This document shows positions 1 to 7,364 of a stretch of DNA of 39,319 nucleotides, piece after piece. The position numbers and the translations under genes were made by a program. Within the stretch, counting starts at the first letter, position 1. Every line of letters starts with the position of its first letter. The DNA is from Streptomyces sp. SID10853 (GTDB taxonomy: Bacteria > Actinomycetota > Actinomycetes > Streptomycetales > Streptomycetaceae): positions 1 to 39,319 of the forward strand of contig NZ_JAAGLN010000045.1 of NCBI RefSeq assembly GCF_010548145.1, read 5' to 3'. Under the pieces are notes generated by a model. That model was not told the origin of the DNA, did no database searches, and was given only the letters and a program-made list of their open reading frames with translations.

Positions 1-1151
1 AGCGCGTCCACCGGGTCGTACGGCCCCAGCTCCCGCTCCTGCCGTACGCCCGCCGTGACCGTCCCCGCCCTGGCGATCCGGCTCTGGAAATCGGCCCCGG
101 CGGCCCCCGCGGCGGTGGCGGCGGGCAGGGCGCGGGCCTCCGCCAGGTCCGCATCCGTCTCGGTGAGCGCACCGGTCAGCCGGACCTCCGCCTCGGCCGC
201 CTCCCGGGCCATCCGGTCGACCGCGTCGATGAGCGTCGCCGCCTGGTCCACCGCGCTCTCCGCGGCCCTGATGTGCACCGCGGCCCGCGCGTGATCCCCG
301 GTGTCCGCCTCCTGCCGGGCCCGGTTGAGGCCGTTCGTCGCGAAGAGGAGCCGGTCCCTGGCCTGTTCGACGTTCCCGGCGACCGGCGCCGATGCCGACT
401 CCGCGTACCGCTCCCGCAGCGCGGCAAGCGTGGAAGCGGCAGCTCCGGTCCGCCCCGCGACCGTCCGGAAGGCGCTCTCCGCCGCTGCCAGCGCCTCTGG
501 TGCGTCCCGTTCCAGGGCGCGCAGCCCGTCGAAGCCGGCCGACTCCTCGTCCAGCCGCCGCCCGGCCTCCGTACACCGCGCGATGATCTCCTCCAGCATG
601 TGCCGCCTGGCGGTCCCGCCCTCGGGAGATGAGTCGTCGAGCTGCTGGCTGAGCCGGAACGCCGTCGCCAGCTCGCTCCTCGCATAGGTCAGCGCCGCCG
701 CGTACGGTGCCGCGGCCCGCTCCCCGGAGCGCGCGGTGGCGAGGCCCAGTTCCTCCGTACTGGTGTGGACGGCGTCATCGGTCGCCACCAGCAGCTCCCC
801 GGCCTCCGTGTCGAGCTGCGCCGTCGCGATCCGCTCGGTGCCCGCGCCGGTCCAGCCCTGCTGCTGTCCACTGCCCGCGGGGGTGGTCCTGGTCTCGGCG
901 CGCCGCCTTCTGCGGGTGTACGCGTAGATCGCCAGGCTGCCGACCACGACCACCAGCGCGAGCGGCACCAGCAGGGCGCCGTCGCCCATGTCGACTCTTC
1001 TGCCGGGGCCGGACAGGTCGAGCGCGTGCGCCTGACCGTCCGCGTGCGCGGCCGGTACCGGCGCGACCAGCAGGAACACCGCGATGAACGCGGCGGCCCG
1101 AGCGGCGAGGCCGGCGGTGTGCGGCCGTGCGGGTGGCTCGTGCGGCGTCAC
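1..1151 (-). CDS. Membrane-anchored coiled-coil protein, TPM family without the TPM domain (3' end beyond window)
   Basis: The gene starts at a GTG (1151-1149) and runs off the left edge, giving 383 codons. An N-terminal signal-like segment ends near PVPAAHADG. After only about 20 residues comes a second hydrophobic helix (LLVPLALVVVVGSLAIYAY) with a basic stop-transfer RRRRR. The rest is a long Ala/Glu/Arg-rich helical region typical of coiled coil (for example ASAPVAGNVEQARDRLLFAT). This matches the C-terminal part of the large Streptomyces 'TPM domain-containing' proteins as I remember them, but the roughly 130-residue TPM (thylakoid/phosphatase-like) domain normally found between signal peptide and membrane helix is absent. 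No clear ribosome site precedes the GTG, and no in-frame alternative upstream was found. Function unknown; probably envelope-associated. Diverges from the GH18-like gene. Confidence 0.75.
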   Translation of the reverse strand, partial: MTPHEPPARPHTAGLAARAAAFIAVFLLVAPVPAAHADGQAHALDLSGPGRRVDMGDGALLVPLALVVVVGSLAIYAYTRRRRRAETRTTPAGSGQQQGWTGAGTERIATAQLDTEAGELLVATDDAVHTSTEELGLATARSGERAAAPYAAALTYARSELATAFRLSQQLDDSSPEGGTARRHMLEEIIARCTEAGRRLDEESAGFDGLRALERDAPEALAAAESAFRTVAGRTGAAASTLAALRERYAESASAPVAGNVEQARDRLLFATNGLNRARQEADTGDHARAAVHIRAAESAVDQAATLIDAVDRMAREAAEAEVRLTGALTETDADLAEARALPAATAAGAAGADFQSRIARAGTVTAGVRQERELGPYDPVDA

Positions 1152-1236
1152 ATGGGGGAGCGTATGACCGTCCGGGGCACCCCGCGACCGCAGCTACGCT
1201 GTGGGGCTTACCCGTACTAGCTCGTGGGGGGCATGG

Positions 1237-2445
1237 GTGCGAGTGCGCCACTGGGACGCCCGGAACAGGACCGTCCGGAACCGGACCGTCCGCGACTGGA
1301 CCGTCCGGATACGGCGCGCGGCGGCCGGCCTGCTGATCCGGATCGCACCGCACGACAGACCTGAGCGAAGTCCGGAGCGAGGCCCGGAGCGGAGCCCGGA
1401 GCGAGAGCCGACGCGAGGGCAGGGACGCAGACCGGCGCGCGGTCCGCTGCGCACCTGGCTCGGGCGGACCGCACTCGGAGCCGCCGTCCTCGTCCTCGTC
1501 CCCGTGCTCACCGCGGGCATCGCCCTGCGCGCCGACTACGCGGGCGACTACCGCGACGGCACCCGCACCCGCGGCCGTGACGCCCTCTGGCTCGGCCACG
1601 CCTGGGTCGACGGCCGCAAGAAGGACAGCGACGTGGACGCACTGGCGGCCCGGCTGCGGGGGACCGGCCTGCGGGACCTCTATGTGCACGCCGGGCCCCT
1701 GGAGGACGACGGGACCCTGCCGCCCGCCCGGTACGCCGGGGCCAAGTGGCTCATCGGCGCCGTGCACCGCGAGCTGCCCGGCGTACGCGTCCAGGCATGG
1801 CTCGGCGACCAGCTGGCCACCGAGAGCCCGGACGGACTCGACCTCACCCGGGCCGCCTCCCGCAGCGCCGTCGTCGGCTCCGCGCGCGCGGTCATCGACG
1901 CGGGCTTCGAGGGGACGCACTTCGACCTGGAGCCGCTGCACTCGGGCGACCGCGACTATCTGGCGCTGCTCGACCGGCTGCGCGCCCTCACCAGGGACCG
2001 GGGCGTCCTGCTGTCCGTGGCCTCCCACCAGATAGACCCGCTGCCCGCCCTGCACACCGTCGCGGGCGCGCTCAGCGGGCACCCCAAGTACTGGTCGCAG
2101 GCGTACTTCGGTGAGGTGGCCCGCCGGGTGGACCAGATCGCCGTCATGTCGTACGACACCGCGCTGCCGCTGCAGAGCCTGTACGGCGGTTATGTCGCGG
2201 AGCAGACCGCGCTGGCCATCGAAGTCACCCCGGAATCAACCGACTTGCTGATGGGGCTGCCCTTCTACCACGAGACGAAGCCCGGACACCTCGCGTCCGC
2301 CGAGACCGTCGCGGCGGCGGTGCGCGGGGTACGGCTCGGGCTCGGCAGGAAGGACCGCGACCGGGAGCACTTCGGGGTCGCGCTGTACGTCGACTTCGCC
2401 GCGACCGACGCCGACTGGACGGCGTACCGGAAGGGCTGGAGCTGA
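1237..2445 (+). CDS. Membrane-anchored GH18-like glycosidase-fold protein
   Basis: I chose the GTG at 1237 because a GGGGGG run lies just upstream. An in-frame GTG at 1201 is possible but sits directly on a TACGCT -10-like element. The N-terminus is Arg-rich and repetitive (TVRNRTVR; PERSPERGPERSPER). One membrane helix follows (LGAAVLVLVPVLTAGIAL), then an extracellular domain of about 300 residues. That domain reads as a TIM-barrel glycosidase relative: DALWLGHAWVDG at its start, THFDLEPL as the probable equivalent of the GH18 DxE catalytic strand, and VMSYD and GLPFYHE as later barrel strands. Streptomyces genomes carry such 'membrane protein' genes without known substrate. Convergent with the beta-glucosidase gene. 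Fold assignment moderate, substrate unknown. Confidence 0.72.
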   Translation: MRVRHWDARNRTVRNRTVRDWTVRIRRAAAGLLIRIAPHDRPERSPERGPERSPEREPTRGQGRRPARGPLRTWLGRTALGAAVLVLVPVLTAGIALRADYAGDYRDGTRTRGRDALWLGHAWVDGRKKDSDVDALAARLRGTGLRDLYVHAGPLEDDGTLPPARYAGAKWLIGAVHRELPGVRVQAWLGDQLATESPDGLDLTRAASRSAVVGSARAVIDAGFEGTHFDLEPLHSGDRDYLALLDRLRALTRDRGVLLSVASHQIDPLPALHTVAGALSGHPKYWSQAYFGEVARRVDQIAVMSYDTALPLQSLYGGYVAEQTALAIEVTPESTDLLMGLPFYHETKPGHLASAETVAAAVRGVRLGLGRKDRDREHFGVALYVDFAATDADWTAYRKGWS

Positions 2446-2516
2446 GGGACGGACACCTGCCGCCCGGAGAAACGGACACCTGCCGCCCGGAGAAGGGGAA
2501 GGGCGCGCGGACAGGG

Positions 2517-2636
2517 AGAGCCGGCGGAGGCAGGGCGAGAGCCGGCGCGGACCAGAAGAGCCGGTGGAGGCAGGGCGAGAGGCGGCGCGGACCGGAAGAG
2601 CCGGCGGAGGCAGGGCGAGAGGCGCCGGGGACTGGG
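2517..2636. repeat. Three tandem 40-bp repeats
   Basis: Three direct copies (2517-2556, 2557-2596, 2597-2636), each starting AGAGCCGGYGGAGGCAGGGC and differing at a few positions, fill the gap between two convergent genes. A shorter duplication (GGACACCTGCCGCCCGGAGA, about 2451 and 2473) lies just before. The repeat start AGAGCCGGCGG is also the left arm of the terminator at 2660. Confidence 0.85.
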
Positions 2637-2659
2637 CGAGAGGCGCCGGAGGCAGGGGA

Positions 2660-2691
2660 GAGAGCCGGCGGCGTCAGGACCGCCGGCTCTC
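2660..2691. terminator. Bidirectional terminator hairpin between convergent genes
   Basis: Perfect 12-bp inverted repeat GAGAGCCGGCGG / CCGCCGGCTCTC with an 8-nt loop, between the ends of the GH18-like gene and the beta-glucosidase gene. No T-run, as usual for Streptomyces terminators. Confidence 0.75.
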
Positions 2692-2713
2692 CCGGTTCAT
2701 GGTGCGCGCCAGG

Positions 2714-3913
2714 TCAGGCGGCGACGCGCGGCAGCTCACGGCTGCCGCCGAGCCCGCCCAGCCAGACCGCGGACGGCTTGGCGGTACGGGCGAAGGTCTC
2801 CGGGTCGACGGAGATCAGGCCGAACGTGGGCCGGTAGGAGCCCCACTCGTAGTTGTCCAGCGCGCTCCAGGCCAGATACCCGGCGACGTTCACCCCGTCC
2901 TCGATGGCCGCGCCCACCGCGCTGAGCGCCCCGGTGTAGTAGTCGATCCGGCGGGCGTCGTCGGCGGTCGCGATGCCGTTCTCGGTGACCACGAGCGGGA
3001 TGTCACCCGCGATCTCCGCGGTGTGGCGCAGCGCGTGCCCGACGGCTGCGGGGTAGTACTCCCACTGCGTCAGGGTCCGCTCCGCGTCGTCCGGCGCCGG
3101 GACGGGACCGTCCTGGCCGATCATGGTCCGGGTGTAGGACTGCACGCCGATCCAGTCGTCGCCGCGTGCGGCCTCGATGAAGACGTCCTCGCGCGGGCGG
3201 CGGTAGGCGGCCGTGACGTCCTCGGCGCCGGGCAGCGCCTGGTAGACCTGGTTGGCGACGGTCCAGCCGGCCTGGATCTCCGGGTTGATGGCCTTGACCG
3301 CCCGCACGGCCGCGTGGTGGGCGGCGATGACCGCGTCCGTGGTGTCGGCGTCGGGCGTCGGCAGACCGGCCGGCGGGAAGCCGTCGTTGCCGGACTTGGC
3401 GAGCCCGGCCATCACGGCGATCATGTTCGGCTCGTTGATGGTGCAGACGTGGCGCACCCCCGTACCGATGACGGGCGCGGTGGCCGCCACGTACCGGGCG
3501 AAGAGACCGACGGCGCCGTCGGCGGTCCAGCCGCCGCGCTCCTCGAACCAGCGCGGCACGGTGAAGTGGTGCAGGGTCACCATCGGGCGCAGGCCGCGCG
3601 CGATCGCGCCCTCGACCATCCGCCGGTAGTGGGCGATCTCGGCCCGGGAGAAGTGGCCTTCGGCGGGCTCGATCCGGGCCCACTCGATGCTGAACCGGTA
3701 GTCGGTGAAGCCCAGTCCGGCGAGCAGATCCATGTCGTCGGACCAGCGGTGGTAGCTGTCGCACGCGTCCAGGCTCGGCTGCTCGACGTGCTCGGTGGCG
3801 CTGTGCTCCTTGGCCCACCAGTCGCTGTTGGTGTTGTTGCCCTCGATCTGGTGGGCGGCGGTGGAGGCCCCCCACAGGAAGCCCTCGGGGAACGGGGTCG
3901 GGGTGTGCGTCAT
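2714..3913 (-). CDS. GH1 family beta-glucosidase
   Basis: 399 aa. Hydrolyses beta-linked disaccharides or aryl glucosides, probably inside the cell because there is no signal peptide. Family-1 hallmarks are visible in order: N-terminal FPEGFLWGASTAAHQIEG, HHFTVPRWF, the acid/base Glu in TINEPN (E161), the nucleophile in VTENG (E311), and the aglycone/glucose-binding WSALDNYEWGSY near 350-360. It is somewhat shorter than the usual 440-480 residues. It is the last gene of a minus-strand operon after a CUT1 sugar importer, the same order as cebEFG-bglC in streptomycetes. This suggests the importer brings in cellobiose or another beta-glucoside that this enzyme splits. Upstream of ATG only a weak AGAGAGA is seen. 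Confidence 0.95.
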   Translation of the reverse strand: MTHTPTPFPEGFLWGASTAAHQIEGNNTNSDWWAKEHSATEHVEQPSLDACDSYHRWSDDMDLLAGLGFTDYRFSIEWARIEPAEGHFSRAEIAHYRRMVEGAIARGLRPMVTLHHFTVPRWFEERGGWTADGAVGLFARYVAATAPVIGTGVRHVCTINEPNMIAVMAGLAKSGNDGFPPAGLPTPDADTTDAVIAAHHAAVRAVKAINPEIQAGWTVANQVYQALPGAEDVTAAYRRPREDVFIEAARGDDWIGVQSYTRTMIGQDGPVPAPDDAERTLTQWEYYPAAVGHALRHTAEIAGDIPLVVTENGIATADDARRIDYYTGALSAVGAAIEDGVNVAGYLAWSALDNYEWGSYRPTFGLISVDPETFARTAKPSAVWLGGLGGSRELPRVAA

Positions 3914-3979
3914 CGCTCTGTCTCTCTTGTGCGTACGTGAGGGGGGTGGGGGAGCCGGCGTCGGCCGGGACGCGGCGGG

Positions 3980-4828
3980 TTACTTCATCCCGGCGGTCGC
4001 GATGCCCTGGGTGAAGTGCCGCTGGAGCACGGCGAAGACGAGCAGCACGGGCAGCACCACCAGGAGGGACCCGGCCATCAGCATGCCGTTGGAGCCCGCC
4101 GACTGGTTGGGGTCGGTGGCGAACGTCGCCAGGGCCACCGGCAGCGTGTACTTCCCGGGGTCGTTGGTCGCGATCAGCGGCCAGACGAAGTTGTTCCAGG
4201 AGCCCAGGAAGGTGATGATCGAAAGGGTCGCGAGGGCGGGCCTGACCAGCGGCATCACGATCCGCCAGAAGATGTACCACTCGCGGGCGCCGTCCATCCG
4301 GGCCGCTTCGAGCAGCTCGTCCGGGATCGACTGCATGAACTGACGCATCAGGAAGACCCCGAAGGCGCCGGCGGCGAAGGGCAGGACCAGACCCGCGTAC
4401 GAGTCGATCAGATGCAGCTTGCTCATCAGCACGAAGAGCGGCAGCAGCATCAGATTGCCGGGCACCATGAGGGCGCCGAGTACCAGCGCGAAGACCTTGC
4501 TGCGCCCGGCGAACCGCAGCTTCGCCAGCGCGTAGCCGAGCATCGAGCAGAAGACCAGATTGCAGACGGTGACCAGCACCGCCACGATCACCGAGTTGAG
4601 GAAGTAGAGCGGCAGGTCCAGCTTGTCGAGCAGCTCGCTGAAGTGCGTCAGCGTCCAGGTGGTCGGGATCCAGACCGGCGGGCTCGCGCCCAGCTCCTTG
4701 TTGGTCTTGAAGGCGGAGAGCGCCATCCACAGGAAGGGCGCCGACATGACCAGCAGACCGGCCGAGAGCAGCACGTAGACGAACGGCTTCTTCAGGCGTG
4801 CGCCGCCTGTGGCACGGATGTCGCTCAC
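3980..4828 (-). CDS. CUT1 sugar ABC importer, inner-membrane permease (MalG type)
   Basis: 282 aa from a GTG whose GTGA overlaps the stop of the preceding permease, so the two are translationally coupled. About six membrane helices. The cytoplasmic EAA loop that contacts the ATPase reads EAARMDGAREWYIFWRIVMPLVRP. The C-terminus (FAVLQRHFTQGIATAGMK) is the standard ending of MalG-type permeases. No ATPase gene lies in the operon. Streptomycete sugar importers usually share the distant MsiK ATPase, which is the likely partner (inference). Followed 66 nt later by the GH1 gene. Confidence 0.93.
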   Translation of the reverse strand: MSDIRATGGARLKKPFVYVLLSAGLLVMSAPFLWMALSAFKTNKELGASPPVWIPTTWTLTHFSELLDKLDLPLYFLNSVIVAVLVTVCNLVFCSMLGYALAKLRFAGRSKVFALVLGALMVPGNLMLLPLFVLMSKLHLIDSYAGLVLPFAAGAFGVFLMRQFMQSIPDELLEAARMDGAREWYIFWRIVMPLVRPALATLSIITFLGSWNNFVWPLIATNDPGKYTLPVALATFATDPNQSAGSNGMLMAGSLLVVLPVLLVFAVLQRHFTQGIATAGMK

Positions 4829-5703
4829 TTGGTGTTGTCCTTCAGCAGTCGGAGCTGGAGCACCGTGATGCCCATGATCACAACGAAGAGGACATACGCC
4901 ATCGCGCTCGCATAACCCATGTGGAAGAAGTTGAAGCCCTCGCGGTACATGTCCAGCGAGACCGTCAGGGTCGAGTCCGAAGGGCCGCCCTGGGTCATCA
5001 CGAACGGCTCCTCGAACACATTGAGATAGCCGATGGTGGTGATCACGGTCGCGTACAGCATCGTGGGGCGCAGCAGCGGCACGGTGATCCGGCGGAACTC
5101 CTGCCACATCCCGGCGCCGTCCAGTTTCGCGGCCTCCCGCACATCGGCGGGGATCGCCTGGAGCCCGGCGATGAAGAGCACCATGACCGTACCGACGTTG
5201 CGCCAGACGGCCATCGCGATCAGCGAGGGCATCGCCAGCTTCTGGGACCCGAGGAAGTCCGGTGCGGTCAGGCCCACTTCGGAGAAGAGGCCCGAGATCA
5301 GACCGTCCGAGGGGTCGAGCACGAAGCGCCACACGACGGCGACGGCCACGATGCTGGTGACCACCGGCGCGTAGAAACCGATCCGGAAGAAGGTCCGTGC
5401 CCGGTCGATGCCGTTGTTGAGCAGGACGGCGACGGCGAGGCCCAGCACGATCGTCAGCGGCACCCCGATGACCACGAAGTACGCGGTGTTGAAGAGCGAC
5501 GTGAGGAACTTGTCGTCGCTGAAGAGGTGCGTGTAGTTGTCGAAGCCGATGAACTTCGCGCTGAGCGGGTCGGTGACATTGCGCAGCCCGAAGTCGGTGA
5601 AGCTCATGACGAGCGTCGCGACGATCGGGAAGGCCATGAAGACGCCGAACAGGACGAGGAACGGGGTGGAGAACAGCCAGCCCGCCGCGTTCTGTACGCC
5701 CAT
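4825..5703 (-). CDS. CUT1 sugar ABC importer, permease (MalF type); 5' end uncertain
   Basis: 292 aa from the ATG at 5703. Six predicted helices; the EAA loop reads EAAKLDGAGMWQEFRRITVPLLRP. The start is a problem. An ATG 5 nt after the SBP stop (5825) begins MSTTTVRAARRPASRRG, a normal-looking permease N-terminus, but it is out of frame with the permease. The permease frame itself stays open upstream of 5703 and encodes an Arg/Gly/Pro-rich stretch ending GGRRRAMGVQ, but has no ATG/GTG/TTG before a stop at about 5836. So either translation really starts at 5703, where there is no good ribosome site, or one base is gained or lost in the GC-rich stretch 5705-5820. Overlaps the next permease (GTGA). 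Confidence 0.88.
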   Translation of the reverse strand: MGVQNAAGWLFSTPFLVLFGVFMAFPIVATLVMSFTDFGLRNVTDPLSAKFIGFDNYTHLFSDDKFLTSLFNTAYFVVIGVPLTIVLGLAVAVLLNNGIDRARTFFRIGFYAPVVTSIVAVAVVWRFVLDPSDGLISGLFSEVGLTAPDFLGSQKLAMPSLIAMAVWRNVGTVMVLFIAGLQAIPADVREAAKLDGAGMWQEFRRITVPLLRPTMLYATVITTIGYLNVFEEPFVMTQGGPSDSTLTVSLDMYREGFNFFHMGYASAMAYVLFVVIMGITVLQLRLLKDNTK

Positions 5704-5830
5704 GGCCCGCCGCCTGCCGCCCGGCCGCCGCCCCGACGGCCCGGCGGCCGGGGAGCCCGGCCGCGCGGCCCCCGGCCCCGCCTGCTTGCGGGCCGTCTCG
5801 CCGCCCGGACGGTCGTGGTGCTCATGTCGC

Positions 5831-7075
5831 CTACTTCACGAGACCTTCGATGTCGGAGTGGGCCTTCTTGGCGGCGTCCTCGGCGGACGCCTTGCCCTGG
5901 GTGACGGACTCGATGGCCGTGTCGACCTTCGAGGTGATCTCGGTCCACTTGGGCTGGACCGGCGACGACCGCGCGGTCTTCATCTGCTCGCCGTAGACCT
6001 TCAGGCTCGGGTCGGTGGCCAGCTCACCGGTCTGCCACGCCGAGGTGTTGGCGGGCAGGTCCTTGGACCGCTCGAACCAGTCGGCCTGGCCCTTGGCGCC
6101 CGTGAGGTACGAGATGAACTCCTTGGCCGCCGCCTTGTGGCCGCTGTCCTTGGAGATCGTCAGGCTGGAGCCGCCCGCCATCGAGACCGATGCCTTGTCG
6201 GCGGGGATCTTCGCCACGGCCCACTTGCCCTTGAGCTGCGGCTGGCCCTCGTCGATCATGCTGGTCTGCCAGGGGCCGCCGAAGAACATCGGCACCGAGC
6301 TGTTGCCGAAGTCCTTGATGACGTCGTAGCCGGGCTGGACGCTCTTCTTGATGAGGCCCTTGCTGAAGTACGAGCCGTACTCCTTGAAGGCCCGGACGGA
6401 TGCGGGGCTGTCGATGACGATCTTGCCCTTGTCGTCGACGATGCCGCCGCCGGCCGAGTACAGGAACGGGTAGAAGCTCTGCACCGTGTCCAGGCCGCTC
6501 GGCTGGATGTAGAGACCCCACTTCGTGCCGGCCTTCTGCTGGTAGGCGGAGGCGAGTTGCTCCATTTCCTTCCAGGTGGCGGGGGCCTTGGTGATGCCGG
6601 CCTTCTTCGCGAGGTCGGTGCGGTAGTAGAGGACGCGGGTGTCGACGTACCACGGCACGCCGTACGCCGTGTCGTCGACGACGCCCTGCTTCCAGGAGGC
6701 GGGGAAGAAGTCGCCCTGCTTGAAGGTCTTGGTGTCCACCGGCTCCAGCACACCGAGGTCGGCGAACTCGCCCATGTAACTGCCGCCCATCTGCGCGATG
6801 TCCGGCATGGTGCCGGCGGCGGCAGCGGAGACCAGCTTCTGGTGGGCGACGTCCCAGCCGACCGGCGTGACCTTCACCGTGATGTTCGGGTGCGCCTTCT
6901 GGTACACCTTCGCGACGTCGGCGAGCTTCTCGCCCTCGGCGCCCATGGCCCAGACGGTGAGCGTCTGCTTCTTGTCGGCGGCGACGCTCCTGCCACCGGA
7001 ACTGCCGCATGCGGCAAGTGTGAAGGCCGACGCGATGGCGACGGCGGCCGATGCGGTTCTGGCGGCGCGGTGCAT
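5831..7075 (-). CDS. Sugar-binding lipoprotein of a CUT1 ABC importer
   Basis: 414 aa. The start ATG at 7075 is set by a strong AAGGAGGA about 8 nt upstream; an upstream in-frame ATG would lie inside the operator. Lipoprotein signal with lipobox LAAC, Cys23 as the lipidated residue, followed by a GSSGG linker. The mature part is a family-1 extracellular solute-binding protein: TLTVWAMGAEGEKLADVAK, MPDIAQMGG, VPWYVDTRVLYYRTDLAKKAG, FGGPWQTSMI. It captures the sugar outside the membrane and passes it to the two permeases encoded downstream. The GH1 gene at the operon end points to beta-glucosides. First gene of the operon, preceded by a double LacI-type operator. Confidence 0.94.
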   Translation of the reverse strand: MHRAARTASAAVAIASAFTLAACGSSGGRSVAADKKQTLTVWAMGAEGEKLADVAKVYQKAHPNITVKVTPVGWDVAHQKLVSAAAAGTMPDIAQMGGSYMGEFADLGVLEPVDTKTFKQGDFFPASWKQGVVDDTAYGVPWYVDTRVLYYRTDLAKKAGITKAPATWKEMEQLASAYQQKAGTKWGLYIQPSGLDTVQSFYPFLYSAGGGIVDDKGKIVIDSPASVRAFKEYGSYFSKGLIKKSVQPGYDVIKDFGNSSVPMFFGGPWQTSMIDEGQPQLKGKWAVAKIPADKASVSMAGGSSLTISKDSGHKAAAKEFISYLTGAKGQADWFERSKDLPANTSAWQTGELATDPSLKVYGEQMKTARSSPVQPKWTEITSKVDTAIESVTQGKASAEDAAKKAHSDIEGLVK

Positions 7076-7101
7076 GGACGGCTCCTCCTTGAGCTTCCCG
7101 A

Positions 7102-7128
7102 TGTATGCGCTGTCTGTAAGCGCATACA
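7102..7128 (-). promoter_or_regulatory. Double LacI-family operator before the sugar operon
   Basis: TGTAAGCGCATACA (7115-7128) fits the LacI-family consensus TGNAANCGNTTNCA at all but one fixed position. It matches the site upstream of lacI (9947-9960) at 12 of 14 positions. An abutting inverted copy, TGTATGCGCT (7102-7111), makes an 11-bp inverted repeat (7101-7111 / 7119-7129) with a 7-nt spacer. It lies 26 nt upstream of the SBP start codon, where bound repressor would block transcription. Confidence 0.75.
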
Positions 7129-7351
7129 TAACTGTGTGGCACGGGCCTGGCGGGTGGCAAGGGGGGATCTGGTCACACTCGCGTAACGGGCGCGTCGGCC
7201 GGGGTGCTGCGCTTTAAGTAAGTTATGCCGGAACTTTGCCCATTAGAAGCAATAGTGACCGATTTCGCTTTTGGTGGGGGTGGGAGGTAGGGGGCTGGGG
7301 GAGCAGGGAGCAGGGGTGGGGGACAGGGGGGAGCGGGTGTGTCGAGGCCGT

Positions 7352-7357
7352 TAGGGT
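7352..7357 (+). promoter_or_regulatory. -10 element (TAGGGT) of the hydrolase gene, near-leaderless
   Basis: TAGGGT is a perfect Streptomyces -10 and ends 7 nt before the ATG at 7365, so transcription would start at or one base before the start codon. No ribosome site is present. No clear -35. A fragment TGCGCTTT (7208-7215) shares its core with the LacI-type operators and may be a degenerate site. Confidence 0.6.
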
Positions 7358-7364
7358 CGCGCGC

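Noticed and set aside
775..2082. Long open frame on the minus strand, 435 codons, across the first two genes
   Set aside because: Arg/Gly/Ala-rich shadow opposite the GH18-like gene and in the wrong frame of the TPM-like gene; no conserved domain or ribosome site.
2564..3940. 458-codon plus-strand frame across the beta-glucosidase gene
   Set aside because: Antisense shadow; the minus strand encodes an intact GH1 enzyme.
3003..4730. 575-codon minus-strand frame bridging permease and beta-glucosidase
   Set aside because: Frame-shifted relative to both real genes; composed of Arg/Gly/Ala shadow sequence.
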